Shown in pieces: positions 18,764-28,100 of a stretch of DNA of 64,000 nucleotides. The translations under genes and the position numbers were made by a program. The notes below the pieces were generated by a model that saw only the letters and a list, made by a program, of their open reading frames with translations, had not been told where the DNA came from and did no database searches. The DNA lies in assembly GCF_002005465.1 (NCBI RefSeq), contig NZ_CP014691.1:1240001-1304000 (forward strand). The letters are read 5' to 3'. How positions within the stretch are numbered: position 1 is the first letter of the stretch; each line of letters starts with the position of its first letter. The stretch comes from Neoasaia chiangmaiensis. Lineage in GTDB: Bacteria > Pseudomonadota > Alphaproteobacteria > Acetobacterales > Acetobacteraceae.

Positions 18764-19897
18764 ATGACTCCAAAGATCGCCCGCTATCTTGCCGAGCAGC
18801 AGCCGGCAACGCCTTGCCTCATCGTCGACGTGGACCGCGTCGCCGATCGTTATCATGCGCTGCAGGAGGCAATGCCTCTCGCGCATATCTATTACGCCGT
18901 GAAAGCCAATCCGGCACAGGCGATTCTCGAACGCCTCGTCGCACTGGGCTCGTCATTCGACGCCGCCTCCATCGGCGAAGTCCGCATGTGCCTCGATGCC
19001 GGTGCTTCGGCGGATCGGGTCTCCTTCGGCAATACGGTCAAGAAGGTCTCGGCCATTCGCGAAGCCTTCGCGCTAGGTGTTGATCTCTTCGTCTTCGATA
19101 GCGAAGAGGAACTGGCCAAGCTTGCCGAACACGCACCGGGCGCACGCGTCTATTGCCGTCTCGCCGTCGAGAACGAAGGCGCGGACTGGCCGCTGTCGCG
19201 CAAGTTCGGCACCACGCTGGACCATGGCCGCGATCTGATGCTGCGTGCCCGCACACTCGGCCTCGATCCGTACGGCCTGTCGTTCCATGTCGGCAGCCAG
19301 CAAACCGACACGGCTGCGTATGAGGCCGCCATCGCGCGCGTCGCCATGCTGTTCACCGATCTTTCGGCAGCGGGGCTGAACCTGCGCATGGTCAATCTGG
19401 GCGGTGGTTTCCCCGTTCGTTACCAGAGCGACGTTCCCGAGATCGACCAGTTCGGCCTTGCCATCGGCCATGCCATGACCCGCCACTTCGGCAACGACCT
19501 GCCGACGATGCTGATCGAGCCTGGCCGCTTTCTGGTCGGCGACGCCGGCGTTGTCTCGTCGGAAGTCGTGCTCGTCAGCCGTCGCGGCGGCGCCGAGACC
19601 GATCCGCGCTGGGTCTATTTGGACATCGGCCGTTTCGGCGGTCTGGCGGAAACGGAAGGTGAAGCCATCCGCTATCGCTTCCAGACGCCGCATGACGGTC
19701 AGGCGACCGGCCCGACAGTCGTCGCCGGCCCAAGCTGCGACGGCGTGGACATCATGTATGAGAAGCGCCGCGTAGAACTGCCGATGGCGCTGACATCGGG
19801 TGATCGCGTCGAACTGCTTTCGACCGGCGCCTATGTCTCAACCTACTGCTCGACCGGCTTCAACGGTTTCGCACCGCTGTCCGAGCACTATATCTGA
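18764..19897 (+). CDS. Ornithine (Lys/Orn) decarboxylase, PLP fold type III
   Basis: This is a 377-residue decarboxylase with the PLP lysine in IYYAVKANP, then SFHVGSQQ, NLGGGFPV, the EPGRFLVGDAG PLP-phosphate region, and GPSCDGVD with the catalytic Cys. The compact size and DIGRFGGLAETEGE fit the eukaryote-like ornithine decarboxylases of alphaproteobacteria rather than the large E. coli SpeC type. It makes putrescine from ornithine. GGGAGGAG precedes the ATG. Lysine could be an additional substrate. Confidence 0.92.
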   Translation: MTPKIARYLAEQQPATPCLIVDVDRVADRYHALQEAMPLAHIYYAVKANPAQAILERLVALGSSFDAASIGEVRMCLDAGASADRVSFGNTVKKVSAIREAFALGVDLFVFDSEEELAKLAEHAPGARVYCRLAVENEGADWPLSRKFGTTLDHGRDLMLRARTLGLDPYGLSFHVGSQQTDTAAYEAAIARVAMLFTDLSAAGLNLRMVNLGGGFPVRYQSDVPEIDQFGLAIGHAMTRHFGNDLPTMLIEPGRFLVGDAGVVSSEVVLVSRRGGAETDPRWVYLDIGRFGGLAETEGEAIRYRFQTPHDGQATGPTVVAGPSCDGVDIMYEKRRVELPMALTSGDRVELLSTGAYVSTYCSTGFNGFAPLSEHYI

Positions 19898-19907
19898 TAC
19901 GGCACGC

Positions 19908-19944
19908 CGGTCTGGCGCAGGCGTATTCGCGCCGCGCCAGACCG
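19908..19944. terminator. Bidirectional hairpin terminator between convergent genes
   Basis: Perfect 11-bp arms (CGGTCTGGCGC at 19908-19918 and GCGCCAGACCG at 19934-19944) enclose an inner GGCG/CGCC pairing. It fills the gap between the ornithine decarboxylase stop and the convergent DUF72 stop. There is no long T tract. Confidence 0.7.
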
Positions 19945-20670
19945 TTATCCTCCGTCCCGTAGCAGCCCGACCAGGGACAGCGCGTTCGCGGCCGCCGCGC
20001 CGCGCGCCGTATTATCGAAGACGCACCATTGCGCTACTGGCGTTTCCCTGATCTGCCGCGCAAGATTCCCAAGATATTCCTCGCCATACGCCGAATAATA
20101 AATCTCCGGCGAACCATGCAGCCGGCGATAGACGAATCCGTCCCAGCCGCCGGGTTGGGCGGCTTCCGGCACGGGCAGCGGATCGGCCATGACGCGGGCA
20201 ACATGATGACGGGCCAGCAGCGCCGCCGCTTCCGACGTGAACCAACTGGCGTGCCGAGGTTCGCAGACAATCGGTCCCGCGATTATCGTACGGAACTTTG
20301 CGAAAAATTCGGCGGCCAGCGCATCCTCGAACGACAGGCTGGGCGGCAATTGCACCAGCAACGGCCCCCGCTTCTCACCCAGACCGTCAACCGCCGCAAC
20401 GAAATCGGCCATGTCCCGCGCCTCGACCGCCAGACGCGCGACATGCGTCCATGCCTGCGGCACTTTTACGGCGAAACGAAAGCCAGGCGGCACCGTTTCC
20501 GCCCAGCGCTCATATGTCGCCCGCCGATGAGGGCGATAGAATGAGGTATTGATTTCAACCGCATCGAACAAGGTGGCATAGCGAGCCAGATGACTCCCGC
20601 TCACGGGAAACAGGTCGCGATGATGCGGCGGCACGGCCCACCCCGCGCAACAGATACGAACTGACGTCAC
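19945..20670 (-). CDS. DUF72 family protein
   Basis: From GTG 20670 (with GGGAGAAGGG immediately upstream) the protein has 241 residues. It carries the DUF72 TIM-barrel pattern: ICCAGWAVPP at the start, FDAVEINTSFYRPH, FRFAVKVPQ, LLVQLPPSLSF, CEPRHASWF and a final CVFDNTARGAAAANAL. No biochemical function is established for the family. The longer upstream frame overlaps the divergent aminopeptidase gene and is rejected. Confidence 0.88.
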   Translation of the reverse strand: MTSVRICCAGWAVPPHHRDLFPVSGSHLARYATLFDAVEINTSFYRPHRRATYERWAETVPPGFRFAVKVPQAWTHVARLAVEARDMADFVAAVDGLGEKRGPLLVQLPPSLSFEDALAAEFFAKFRTIIAGPIVCEPRHASWFTSEAAALLARHHVARVMADPLPVPEAAQPGGWDGFVYRRLHGSPEIYYSAYGEEYLGNLARQIRETPVAQWCVFDNTARGAAAANALSLVGLLRDGG

Positions 20671-20736
20671 CCCTTCTCCCTTTCGATCAAATCGCGCAGA
20701 ACCCCGATCATCGCAAACACCCTTGCCGGAGACGCC

Positions 20737-21831
20737 ATGCAGCGCCGACAGTTCCTTCTCACGACGCTGGCCGCCGGCATGACGCGTGGCGCGCAGGCGC
20801 AGCAACAGGCGGGCGGACCCGGCCAGCGCAATGCCATCACGGACGTCGCCGGCCTGACGGTCGGACAGGCCCAGGACGAGCAGGTGCGCAGCGGTGTCAC
20901 CGTGATTCTCCCGGACCAGCGCGCGACCGCCGCCGTGGATGTGCGGGGTGGCGGCCCCGGCACGCGTGAGACCGATGCGCTTGCGCCATGGAACCTCGTC
21001 CGCAGCGTGGACGCCATCGTGCTTTCCGGCGGCTCCGTATACGGTCTGGCGGCGGCCGATGGCGTGGCGGCATGGCTTGGCGCGCAGGGGCGCGGCTTTG
21101 CCCTCGGACACAAGAGCGGCGTTCCCGTATCACCCATCGTGCCGACCGCGATCCTCTACGATCTCGATGATGGCGGAAACAAGAACTGGGGCTTCAATCC
21201 GCCCTATCGTGATCTTGGCCTGCGGGCGGTGCGCGATACGCATTCGGATGTGGCGCTCGGCACCGTCGGCGCAGGATACGGCGCCACGGCCGGAAGCCTG
21301 AAAGGTGGCATCGGCACCGCATCGTATGTCACGCATGACGGCATCACGGTCGGCGCCATCGTCGCCTGCAACAGCGTCGGCAGCGTCGTCATGCCGGAAA
21401 CGCGTCGCTTCTGGGCGGCACCATTCGAAATCGGGCGCGAATTCGGCGGCCTGGGCCTTTTGCCCGGCCATGCCGCAGCCGAGGATTGGGGCGATGCGAA
21501 GATCAACCCGTCTCCACGCGCCAACACCACGATCGCCTGCATCGCCACCGACGCGGATCTCGACTCCGACGAATGCAAACGCGTGGCGATCATGGCGCAG
21601 GACGGGCTGGCCCGTGCCATCCGCCCGGCGCATTCTCCGTTCGATGGCGACACCATCTTCACACTTGCCACGGCAAGGCGCCCCCTGCCATCCGGAGCCC
21701 GTGCCCTGCTGACGGCCCGGATCGGCGCGCTGGCCGGCGACGTGTTGGCCCGCGCCATCGCCCGGGCTGTCTACGAAGCCCGCCTCCCGCCGGGGATGGG
21801 CGGCAGAAGCTGGTCGATGCTTCGGGATTGA
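20737..21831 (+). CDS. P1/S58 family aminopeptidase (DmpA-like), exported
   Basis: This 364-residue protein has a twin-arginine-like N-terminus (MQRRQFLLTTLAAGMTRG) followed by AQA. The Ntn-type S58 fold is seen in NAITDVAGLTVGQAQ, VLSGGSVYGLAAADGV, GTVGAGYGATAG and KGGIGTAS, where family members self-cleave before a Ser or Thr nucleophile. DmpA is an aminopeptidase for L-amino acid amides and D-peptides; NylC relatives cut nylon oligomers. It probably works in the periplasm. Substrate unknown. Confidence 0.9.
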   Translation: MQRRQFLLTTLAAGMTRGAQAQQQAGGPGQRNAITDVAGLTVGQAQDEQVRSGVTVILPDQRATAAVDVRGGGPGTRETDALAPWNLVRSVDAIVLSGGSVYGLAAADGVAAWLGAQGRGFALGHKSGVPVSPIVPTAILYDLDDGGNKNWGFNPPYRDLGLRAVRDTHSDVALGTVGAGYGATAGSLKGGIGTASYVTHDGITVGAIVACNSVGSVVMPETRRFWAAPFEIGREFGGLGLLPGHAAAEDWGDAKINPSPRANTTIACIATDADLDSDECKRVAIMAQDGLARAIRPAHSPFDGDTIFTLATARRPLPSGARALLTARIGALAGDVLARAIARAVYEARLPPGMGGRSWSMLRD

Positions 21832-21837
21832 GGGCGG

Positions 21838-22167
21838 CTAATGCGCGGCCGTCTTCGAGAAGACGTTCATCACCACCACCCCGGCCATGATGAGCGCCAT
21901 GCCGATCATCGCCGGTGTATCGAGCTTCTGTCCCTGCCAAAGCCAGGCCACCATCGCGATCAGTACGATGCCCACCCCAGACCAGATCGCATAGGCGATG
22001 CCCGTCGGAATGTCGCGTAAGGCCAGGGAAAGGAAATAGAATGCCGTGATATAGCCGCACGCCGTGATGAGCGTCGGCCACAGACGGGTGAAGCCCATCG
22101 CCTGCTTCAGGAACGAGGTCGCCGTAACCTCCGCCACGATGGCAATCATCAGATAAAGATAGGTCAT
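21838..22167 (-). CDS. Small multidrug resistance (SMR) transporter, EmrE-like
   Basis: The protein has 109 residues with four membrane helices. The essential membrane Glu is in IVAEVTATSFLKQAMGF (residue 13), and the later stretches GIAYAIWSGVGIV and MIGMALIMAGVVVMN match the family. It exports quaternary cations or similar compounds as a dimer. It converges with the aminopeptidase gene, leaving 6 nt between the stops. Confidence 0.95.
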   Translation of the reverse strand: MTYLYLMIAIVAEVTATSFLKQAMGFTRLWPTLITACGYITAFYFLSLALRDIPTGIAYAIWSGVGIVLIAMVAWLWQGQKLDTPAMIGMALIMAGVVVMNVFSKTAAH

Positions 22168-22273
22168 GATGGCCTTCGCCTGTTGCGTCGCATTCCCTTT
22201 ACAGTCGGCGGCAACACCTGAATACCGTTTACCTGACCGCCAGATTGCGCCCGACTATGCCACAGGCCATGCC

Positions 22274-22444
22274 GTGACCCGTCTCATCCTGATCCTGCCC
22301 TTCGCATTCCTGCTTGTTCCCCTGCCGTTTCTCGAACGCAGTTCCTGGACGCTTCTGGGCATTCCGGTCGTCCTGCCATGGCTGTTCGCGGCAATCCCGC
22401 TCACGAGTTTCTGCCTCTGGCTCGCCTATCGGGTCGGTTCATGA
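22274..22444 (+). CDS. DUF3311-like small membrane protein
   Basis: This is a 56-residue protein with two membrane helices. The sequence PLPFLERSSWTLLGIPVVLP fits the DUF3311 pattern. I start it at GTG 22274, the only start codon in frame close to the coding part; ATG 22166 would add 36 residues that overlap the SMR promoter side. Its stop overlaps the symporter ATG (ATGA). DUF3311 proteins commonly precede sodium:solute symporters and may be small subunits of them. Confidence 0.75.
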   Translation: MTRLILILPFAFLLVPLPFLERSSWTLLGIPVVLPWLFAAIPLTSFCLWLAYRVGS

Positions 22445-23775
22445 TCCTTTCCTTCGCCGTCACGATCGGCCTGTCCGTGTTGCTGGCGCTATCCGCAGGA
22501 CGCCGGACAACAAATGCCCGCGATTTCTTCGCAGCCGCCGGACGGCTGGGCACGCCCCTCTACTTCCTTCTGGCCGTCGGCGAGACTTACAGCATCGGTT
22601 CCCTCCTCGGCTTTCCGGGCGGGATCTACGCAAGAGGCAGCACGCTGGCGCTGTGGTTCGTCGGCTATATCCTGCTGGCCTTCCCCATCGGCTTCATTCT
22701 TTATCCGCGCCTGTGGCGCGCCGGTGCGGCCAGCGGCGCGGCAACCCTGCCCGACCTTTTCCGCGCCCATACGGGCAGCATCGCACTGGAACGCGGCGTC
22801 GGGGTGCTGCTTCTCGCCGTCCTACTGCCGCTGGGCGCATCGCAATTCATCGGCTTGCAGAATGTCGTGCGCGCCCTGGGATGGCAGCATGAGGCGCCGG
22901 CCGCGAGCCTGCTGGCAGCGATCGTCGCGCTCGCCTATGTGGGCCTGGCCGGGTTACGCGCACCGGCACGCGTGGCAGCGCTCAAGGATGCGCTCGTCCT
23001 CGGCGCGATCGCCGCCATCGCCATCGCGGCCCTGCTGCACTGGCCGCAAAATCCGACCGCCCCTGTCGCATCGGTTCTGCGCCCGACAGCCAGCCTTTCC
23101 AATGACATATTCATCGTCAGCACCATCCTGACCCAATCCATCGGCTTCTGCCTGTCACCACCAACCGTGGCGGCCGTCTTTGCCGCACGAAGCCCCGATG
23201 CCTTGCGTCGCGCGCAGATTTTCATGCCGCTTTATATGGCGCTGTTTCCACTTCTGCTGATCGTGGCGACCTTCGCGCTGACACATCAACCGCGTCCCCA
23301 TGGCGCGGATGAGGCGTTCCTGAGCGTCGCCGCACAGTTATTGCCCGACTGGGGGACAGGACTGGTGCTGGCTGGCACAGCGCTCTCCGCGCTTGTCGTT
23401 CTCGCCGGCATCGGACTTGCCCTCGCCGCCATCGTGACGCGCAACATCGTCCCGCACTTGGGCGATAACGCGCAGCGCCGCTGGGGTTTTACCGTGATCG
23501 CGGCCTATTTTGCCCTCTCGGCGCTTGGCGCCGCTCATTTCCAGACGCTGCTGACACAGCTCAATACCCTGTTCTACCTGGGCATCGCCCCGATCATTCC
23601 GGCCACGCTGGCAATCGCCTGGGGCCGACCGCTTGCCCCCAAACGCATCGGCACCGGCATCGCTGCGGGGCTGATACTCGGCCTGACGCTGCGTTTCGGC
23701 GATGTGCCGCTTGCGGGCATGAATCCCGCCTTGCCAGCCCTTCTGCTCAGCGGGCTTGTCACGCTCAGTAAATGA
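22441..23775 (+). CDS. Sodium:solute symporter family protein
   Basis: The protein has 444 residues and about 12-13 membrane spans. It shows TNARDFFAAAGRLGTPLYFL, GETYSIGSLLGFPGGIYARG, and GSTLALWFVGYILLAFPIGF, typical of the SSS (PutP/PanF) family. A small DUF3311-type partner precedes it with an ATGA overlap. The substrate, probably a carboxylic acid or amino acid, cannot be told from sequence. Confidence 0.9.
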   Translation: MILSFAVTIGLSVLLALSAGRRTTNARDFFAAAGRLGTPLYFLLAVGETYSIGSLLGFPGGIYARGSTLALWFVGYILLAFPIGFILYPRLWRAGAASGAATLPDLFRAHTGSIALERGVGVLLLAVLLPLGASQFIGLQNVVRALGWQHEAPAASLLAAIVALAYVGLAGLRAPARVAALKDALVLGAIAAIAIAALLHWPQNPTAPVASVLRPTASLSNDIFIVSTILTQSIGFCLSPPTVAAVFAARSPDALRRAQIFMPLYMALFPLLLIVATFALTHQPRPHGADEAFLSVAAQLLPDWGTGLVLAGTALSALVVLAGIGLALAAIVTRNIVPHLGDNAQRRWGFTVIAAYFALSALGAAHFQTLLTQLNTLFYLGIAPIIPATLAIAWGRPLAPKRIGTGIAAGLILGLTLRFGDVPLAGMNPALPALLLSGLVTLSK

Positions 23776-23780
23776 ACGAG

Positions 23781-23797
23781 ACATTTCCCAGAAATGT
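23781..23797. repeat. Short perfect inverted repeat after the symporter gene
   Basis: ACATTTC-CCA-GAAATGT lies 5 nt after the symporter stop. The arms are 7 bp and no T tract follows, so it could be a weak terminator or an operator for the gene at 24044. Confidence 0.4.
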
Positions 23798-24043
23798 GCG
23801 ACCTACCGATGGCGTGACGCGATCATTGAACGGGTTCGAATAGTTCAGCCGGTTGGCCAGATCGTCGCGCAATTCCTGGGCGCGTATTCGCAATGTCATC
23901 GCCAGTGCCTTTGCGCATGCATCGTACCGCAAGACCCCTTTATGTCATTTTGTGTCTTTCACGCCACACCTGTCCCGCTCTGGGCGATTTTCGCGCTTTC
24001 TGCTAGCAACCACGACCTCGCGCCCCTCAGATCAGGACCGACC

Positions 24044-25066
24044 ATGACCGTTTCCCCGATCCAGACCGATGTCGCCATCATCGGCGCTGGCCCGACCGCT
24101 CTCTTCGCGGCTTTCGAATGCAACATGCTGAAGCTGCGTTGCGTCCTGATCGACGCGCTCGACAGCATCGGCGGTCAATGCGCGGCGCTTTATCCCGAGA
24201 AGCCGATCTACGACATTCCCGCCCACCCCGCGATCGAGGGTGCGGATCTCATCGCCAAACTGGAAGCACAGATCGCCCCGTTCGATGTGCCGCGCCTGCT
24301 TGGCCAGCGCGTCGAGAAACTTGCCGGTCGTCGTGGTGACTTCACGCTGGTCACCAGCACCGGCCAGACGATTCAGGCCCGCGCGGTCATCATCGCCGCC
24401 GGCGCCGGCGCTTTCGGTCCCAACCGTCCGCCTCTCAGCGGTCTGGATGCCTACGAGAAATCAGGCGCCGTGCAGTATTACGTGCGCAAACGCGCGGATT
24501 TCACCGGCAAACGCATCGTCGTGGCGGGCGGCGGCGATTCGGCACTGGACTGGGCGCTGTCGCTCTCGGAAATCGCCGAGACGGTCTATCTTCTGCATCG
24601 CCGCCCGCGTTTCCGCGGCGCGCCGGAAACACTGGCGCGCATCGACGCGCAGGTTGCCGCCGGGCGGATCGAAAAAGTCGTCCCCTATCAACTGCATGCC
24701 CTGCACGGCGAAGGGGGCAATCTGCATGCGGTGGAGGTCGCGACCCTGGAGGGCGAGACACGCAGACTGGAAGCCGACACCCTCCTGCCCTTCTATGGCC
24801 TCTCGACCGATCTCGGCCCGATCGCGACATGGAATCTCGACAGCCATCGCAACGTCATTCCCGTCACGCCGTCCACGATGGAAACGTCCCTCTCCGGCAC
24901 CTTCGCCATCGGCGACGTCGCGACCTATCCCGGCAAACTCAAGCTGATCCTGCAGGGCTTCAGCGAAGGTGCGATGGCCGCACATGCCATCCATCCGATC
25001 GTCCATCCTGACACCGCATTGCATTTCGAATATTCGACCAGCAAGGGCGTGCCGACAGGCGCTTGA
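24044..25066 (+). CDS. Ferredoxin-NADP reductase, thioredoxin-reductase-like (FNR2/YumC type)
   Basis: The protein has 340 residues. It has an FAD-binding IIGAGPTALFAAFE, then SIGGQCAALYPEKPIYDIPA, an NADPH-binding VVAGGGDSALDWA, and the terminal IGDVATYPGKLKLILQGFSE. The CxxC redox pair of thioredoxin reductase is absent, which separates it from TrxB and fits the FNR2 group. ATG 24044 has AGGA 8-9 nt upstream; the longer frame from 23756 is untranslated leader. It supplies or takes electrons from ferredoxin. Confidence 0.92.
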   Translation: MTVSPIQTDVAIIGAGPTALFAAFECNMLKLRCVLIDALDSIGGQCAALYPEKPIYDIPAHPAIEGADLIAKLEAQIAPFDVPRLLGQRVEKLAGRRGDFTLVTSTGQTIQARAVIIAAGAGAFGPNRPPLSGLDAYEKSGAVQYYVRKRADFTGKRIVVAGGGDSALDWALSLSEIAETVYLLHRRPRFRGAPETLARIDAQVAAGRIEKVVPYQLHALHGEGGNLHAVEVATLEGETRRLEADTLLPFYGLSTDLGPIATWNLDSHRNVIPVTPSTMETSLSGTFAIGDVATYPGKLKLILQGFSEGAMAAHAIHPIVHPDTALHFEYSTSKGVPTGA

Positions 25067-25125
25067 GGCATGGCGAACTTTCGGCTTAGTGTCTCCGGCA
25101 CAATGATCTCACTTCCTATCCTTTC

Positions 25126-26241
25126 ATGAGCGCATCTCGCGACGGCGCCGGCGGCTGGCTGAGCATCGATCTGGGCGCCATCGGCACGAACTACCGTCGA
25201 TTGCGCGAGCATGTCGGTCCCGCCACGCAAGTCGGTGCGGCCGTCAAGGCCGATGCCTATGGTCTGGGCGTCTCGAAGGTCGCACCGGTCCTGCATCGCG
25301 CGGGCTGCCGCAACTTCTTCGTCGCAACCGTCGACGAGGCGCTTGCATTGCGCACCCTGCTGGGACCGGATGCGACGATCTTCCAGTTGAACGGCCCCTT
25401 CGCCGGAAGTGAAGCCACGCTGGCCGATGCCGCCATAACGCCCGTTCTGAACAGCCCGGCGCAGATTGCGCTCTGGCGCGCTCTGGCGAAGCGCAGGACG
25501 CAGCGCCTGCCCTGTGCCTTGCAGATCGATTCCGGCATGTCGCGCTTCGGCCTGAACGAAGCCGATATCCTCGCACTCGGCAACGATTTTGCCGCTTTCG
25601 ACGTCAAGCTGGTCATGAGCCATCTGGCCTGCGCCGATGAGCCCGACCATCGCCAGAACACGGCGCAACTGGCGACCTTCCGACGCCTGCGGCCACTTCT
25701 GCCTCATGCGCCCTCCAGTCTTGCAGCCTCCAGCGGCATCTATCTCGGCCCGGATTTTCATTTCGATCTCGTGCGCCCCGGCGTGGCCCTGTATGGCGGC
25801 AACCCGACACCGGATCGCGCCAATCCCATGCGCGGCACCGTCACGCTGAGCATACGGATGATCCAGGAGCGACGCATCGAGCCCGGCACCGCCGTCGGCT
25901 ACAGCGCGCGTTTCGTCGCCTCCCGCCACAGCCGCATCGCAACGCTTTCCGCCGGCTATGCGGATGGCCTGCCACGCGCCGCCGGAGGGCGGGCCGTGGC
26001 CGTGCATCCCGAGCGCCCGGATGTGCCGTTGCCGATCGTCGGGCGCGTCTCCATGGACTGCCTGGCGCTGGACATCACCGATCTGGGCGAGATGCCCGTG
26101 CCACCGGGCACCGCTTTCGAACTAATCGGTCCGCATCGTCCGATCGATGCCGTGGCAGCCGGTCTGGACACCATCAGCTACGAGCTGCTCACATCGCTCG
26201 GCCATCGTTATCATCGCGACTATATCGAGAGTATGGAATGA
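25126..26241 (+). CDS. alr: Alanine racemase
   Basis: The 371-residue fold-type III PLP enzyme has the PLP lysine in [11 protein letters not shown], the second catalytic Tyr in TAVGYSARF, and [14 protein letters not shown]. It interconverts L- and D-alanine. It is translationally coupled to dadA (ATGA at 26238-26241), the layout of the catabolic alanine racemase, which feeds D-alanine to the dehydrogenase. It could also serve peptidoglycan synthesis if it is the only copy. Confidence 0.95.
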   Translation: MSASRDGAGGWLSIDLGAIGTNYRRLREHVGPATQVGAAVKADAYGLGVSKVAPVLHRAGCRNFFVATVDEALALRTLLGPDATIFQLNGPFAGSEATLADAAITPVLNSPAQIALWRALAKRRTQRLPCALQIDSGMSRFGLNEADILALGNDFAAFDVKLVMSHLACADEPDHRQNTAQLATFRRLRPLLPHAPSSLAASSGIYLGPDFHFDLVRPGVALYGGNPTPDRANPMRGTVTLSIRMIQERRIEPGTAVGYSARFVASRHSRIATLSAGYADGLPRAAGGRAVAVHPERPDVPLPIVGRVSMDCLALDITDLGEMPVPPGTAFELIGPHRPIDAVAAGLDTISYELLTSLGHRYHRDYIESME

Positions 26242-27496
26242 AAATCATCGTCCTGGGAGCCGGCGTCGTCGGCGTTACGACCGCCTGGTACCTCGCCGAA
26301 CAGGGACACGAAGTTGAAGTCGTGGATCGCCAGCCCGGCGTCGCGCTGGAGACCTCGTTCGCCAATGCCGGTCAGGTCTCGCCTGGCTATTCCACCCCAT
26401 GGGCGATGCCTGGCCTGCCGCTGAAAGCCATGCGATGGATGCTGAGCAAGCATAGCCCGCTGGTAATTCGCCCGAAGCGGCCAGCCTGCCGATGGCGCGC
26501 TTCGTGACGCAGCTCCTCGCCAACTGCACGTCGAAATCCTACGACATCAACAAGGGCCGCATGCTGCGTATCGCGGAATACAGCCGCGATTGCCTCACAG
26601 CGCTGCGCCAGCTCACCGGCATCCAGTATGACGGCAGCCAGAACGGCCTGATCCAGCTTTTCCGGACGCAAAAGCAGGTCGATCATGCCCATGAAGACAT
26701 GCGTCTGCTGTCGGAAAGCAATATTCCCCACGAACTGCTCGATGTCTCCGGCATCCTGAAATACGAGCCCGGCCTGGCCGGCGCACGCCAGCGACTGGCC
26801 GGCGGCCTGCGCCTGCCCGGCGACGAAGCCGGGGATGCCTATCTGTTCACGAAGCGCCTCGCTGAAATGGCTGCGGAAAAAGGTGTGACCTTCCGCTTCC
26901 ACACGCAGATCGAGGCCGTCGAGGCTGCCGCGGACAACATCTACGGCATCCGCACCAGCGCGGGTCGCCTGACGGCCGACGCCTATGTCATGGCATTGGG
27001 CAGCTATTCGCCGCGCCTGCTGAAGCCCATCGAACTCGATCTGCCGGTCTATCCGGTCAAGGGCTACTCCCTGACCGCGCCGATCACGGACGAATCGCGC
27101 GTTCCGCTCTCCACCGTCAACGATGAAACCTACAAGGTCGCCATCACGCGTCTGGGCGATCGAATCCGCATCGGCGGCACGGCGGAACTCGCCGGCTGGC
27201 GCCTGCGCCTGAGCGAAGACCGCCGTGAAACGCTGGAACTATCCTTCTCGGAGATGTTCGGCGGTGCCGACCTGTCGCATGCGCGCTACTGGACCGGGCT
27301 GCGCCCGTGCACGCCGGACGGCACGCCGATCGTCGGCCCAGCCGGGCGCTACGGCAACCTCTGGCTGAACACCGGCCACGGCACGTTGGGCTGGACGATG
27401 GCTTGCGGCTCCGGGAAGCTTCTGGCCGACCGCATCAGCGGTCGTCGTACGGAAATCCCGGCACTCGACCTCTCGCTCGACCGCTACGCGGCATAA
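26238..27496 (+). pseudogene. dadA: D-amino acid dehydrogenase dadA, split by a frameshift
   Basis: The first 89 codons (26238-26507) encode the FAD-binding start [20 protein letters not shown] and [20 protein letters not shown], then end after [14 protein letters not shown]. The rest of DadA, from [11 protein letters not shown] through GLRPCTPDGTPIVGP and NTGHGTLGWTMACGSG, is in the +2 frame (open from before 26492 to 27496). One extra C in the CCC run at 26471-26473 would restore a single open frame of about 420 codons. Both halves are otherwise well conserved. This is either a recent inactivating deletion or a sequencing error. Intact DadA oxidises D-alanine to pyruvate and ammonia at the inner membrane. 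Confidence 0.88.
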
Positions 27497-27500
27497 AAAA

Positions 27501-27530
27501 AGCGGGGCCGCAGTTGCGGCCCCGCTTCTT
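27501..27530. terminator. Bidirectional intrinsic terminator
   Basis: A perfect 12-bp stem (27501-27512 with 27515-27526) with a GT tip is flanked by an A run on the left and TTCTT on the right. It separates dadA from the convergent small gene at 27551. Confidence 0.9.
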
Positions 27531-27550
27531 CCCGAACACTCAGGAAAAGA

Positions 27551-27853
27551 TCAGTTTCCGGACTCGGAAGCCGCAGCGCGCGCCGGCGCCTTCTTGCCAT
27601 GGTGCTTGTGGTGCTTGTGCTTGTGCTTCTTCGGCGCTTCGCTGGTCGGCGCAGCCGCATCCGGCGTTGCGGTGTCGGGCGTCGCCGCCGGTGCCGGTGC
27701 CGGTGCCGTGGTGGAGGGCGCCGGAGCGGTCGGAGCAGTCGGCGCTGCAGCCGGGGCGTCAGGGGACGGCGTCGTCTGCGCGATAGCCGGCGCCGCTGCC
27801 GCGAGAGCAAGCGTGGAAACGGCGGCGATCAGGCGGCGGTTGAGGATAGACAT
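27551..27853 (-). CDS. Exported Ala/Pro-rich protein with His/Lys-rich tail
   Basis: The protein has 100 residues. A signal peptide (RRLIAAVSTLALAAAAPAIA) is followed by a low-complexity Ala/Pro/Thr stretch and the basic run KKHKHKHHKHHGKK, then APARAAASESGN. GGAG lies 8 nt before the ATG. I recognise no family. The His cluster could bind divalent metals or anionic polymers in the periplasm; this is speculation. Confidence 0.75.
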   Translation of the reverse strand: MSILNRRLIAAVSTLALAAAAPAIAQTTPSPDAPAAAPTAPTAPAPSTTAPAPAPAATPDTATPDAAAPTSEAPKKHKHKHHKHHGKKAPARAAASESGN

Positions 27854-27986
27854 CGGGTAATCTCCGAAAACGAAAATAAACTATGGACTGCTGGCGAAAC
27901 GAGCACGCTCTTTTCCTGACACGCCTACATCCTCGCGCATAGCCAACTGTCGATTACCATCTTTCGATTTACGCGTCGCGCATTAA

Positions 27987-28010
27987 ACTTTCGGGTCACA
28001 CGCCGAAAGT
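27987..28010. repeat. Perfect inverted repeat upstream of the His-rich protein gene
   Basis: ACTTTCGG and CCGAAAGT (8-bp arms) enclose an 8-nt spacer. It lies 134 nt upstream of the start at 27853, between that gene's promoter region and the typA terminator. The surrounding 27854-28059 stretch contains no gene. Confidence 0.5.
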
Positions 28011-28059
28011 CGCAGGTTCGTCGTCAAGACGCCCCAATATAAACAAATTCATGTAAAGA

Positions 28060-28088
28060 GCGCGGCATTGGCACCACCAATGCCGCGC
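28060..28088 (-). terminator. Intrinsic terminator of typA
   Basis: 12-bp arms (28060-28071 and 28077-28088) enclose a 5-nt loop. On the minus strand the hairpin is followed by TCTTTACAT. It lies 12 nt past the typA stop. Confidence 0.8.
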
Positions 28089-28100
28089 TTGCAATCGAGA

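Noticed and set aside
22166-22273. Longer N-terminus for the DUF3311-like protein from ATG 22166
   Set aside because: The added 36 residues do not fit the family and run into the promoter side of the divergent SMR gene.
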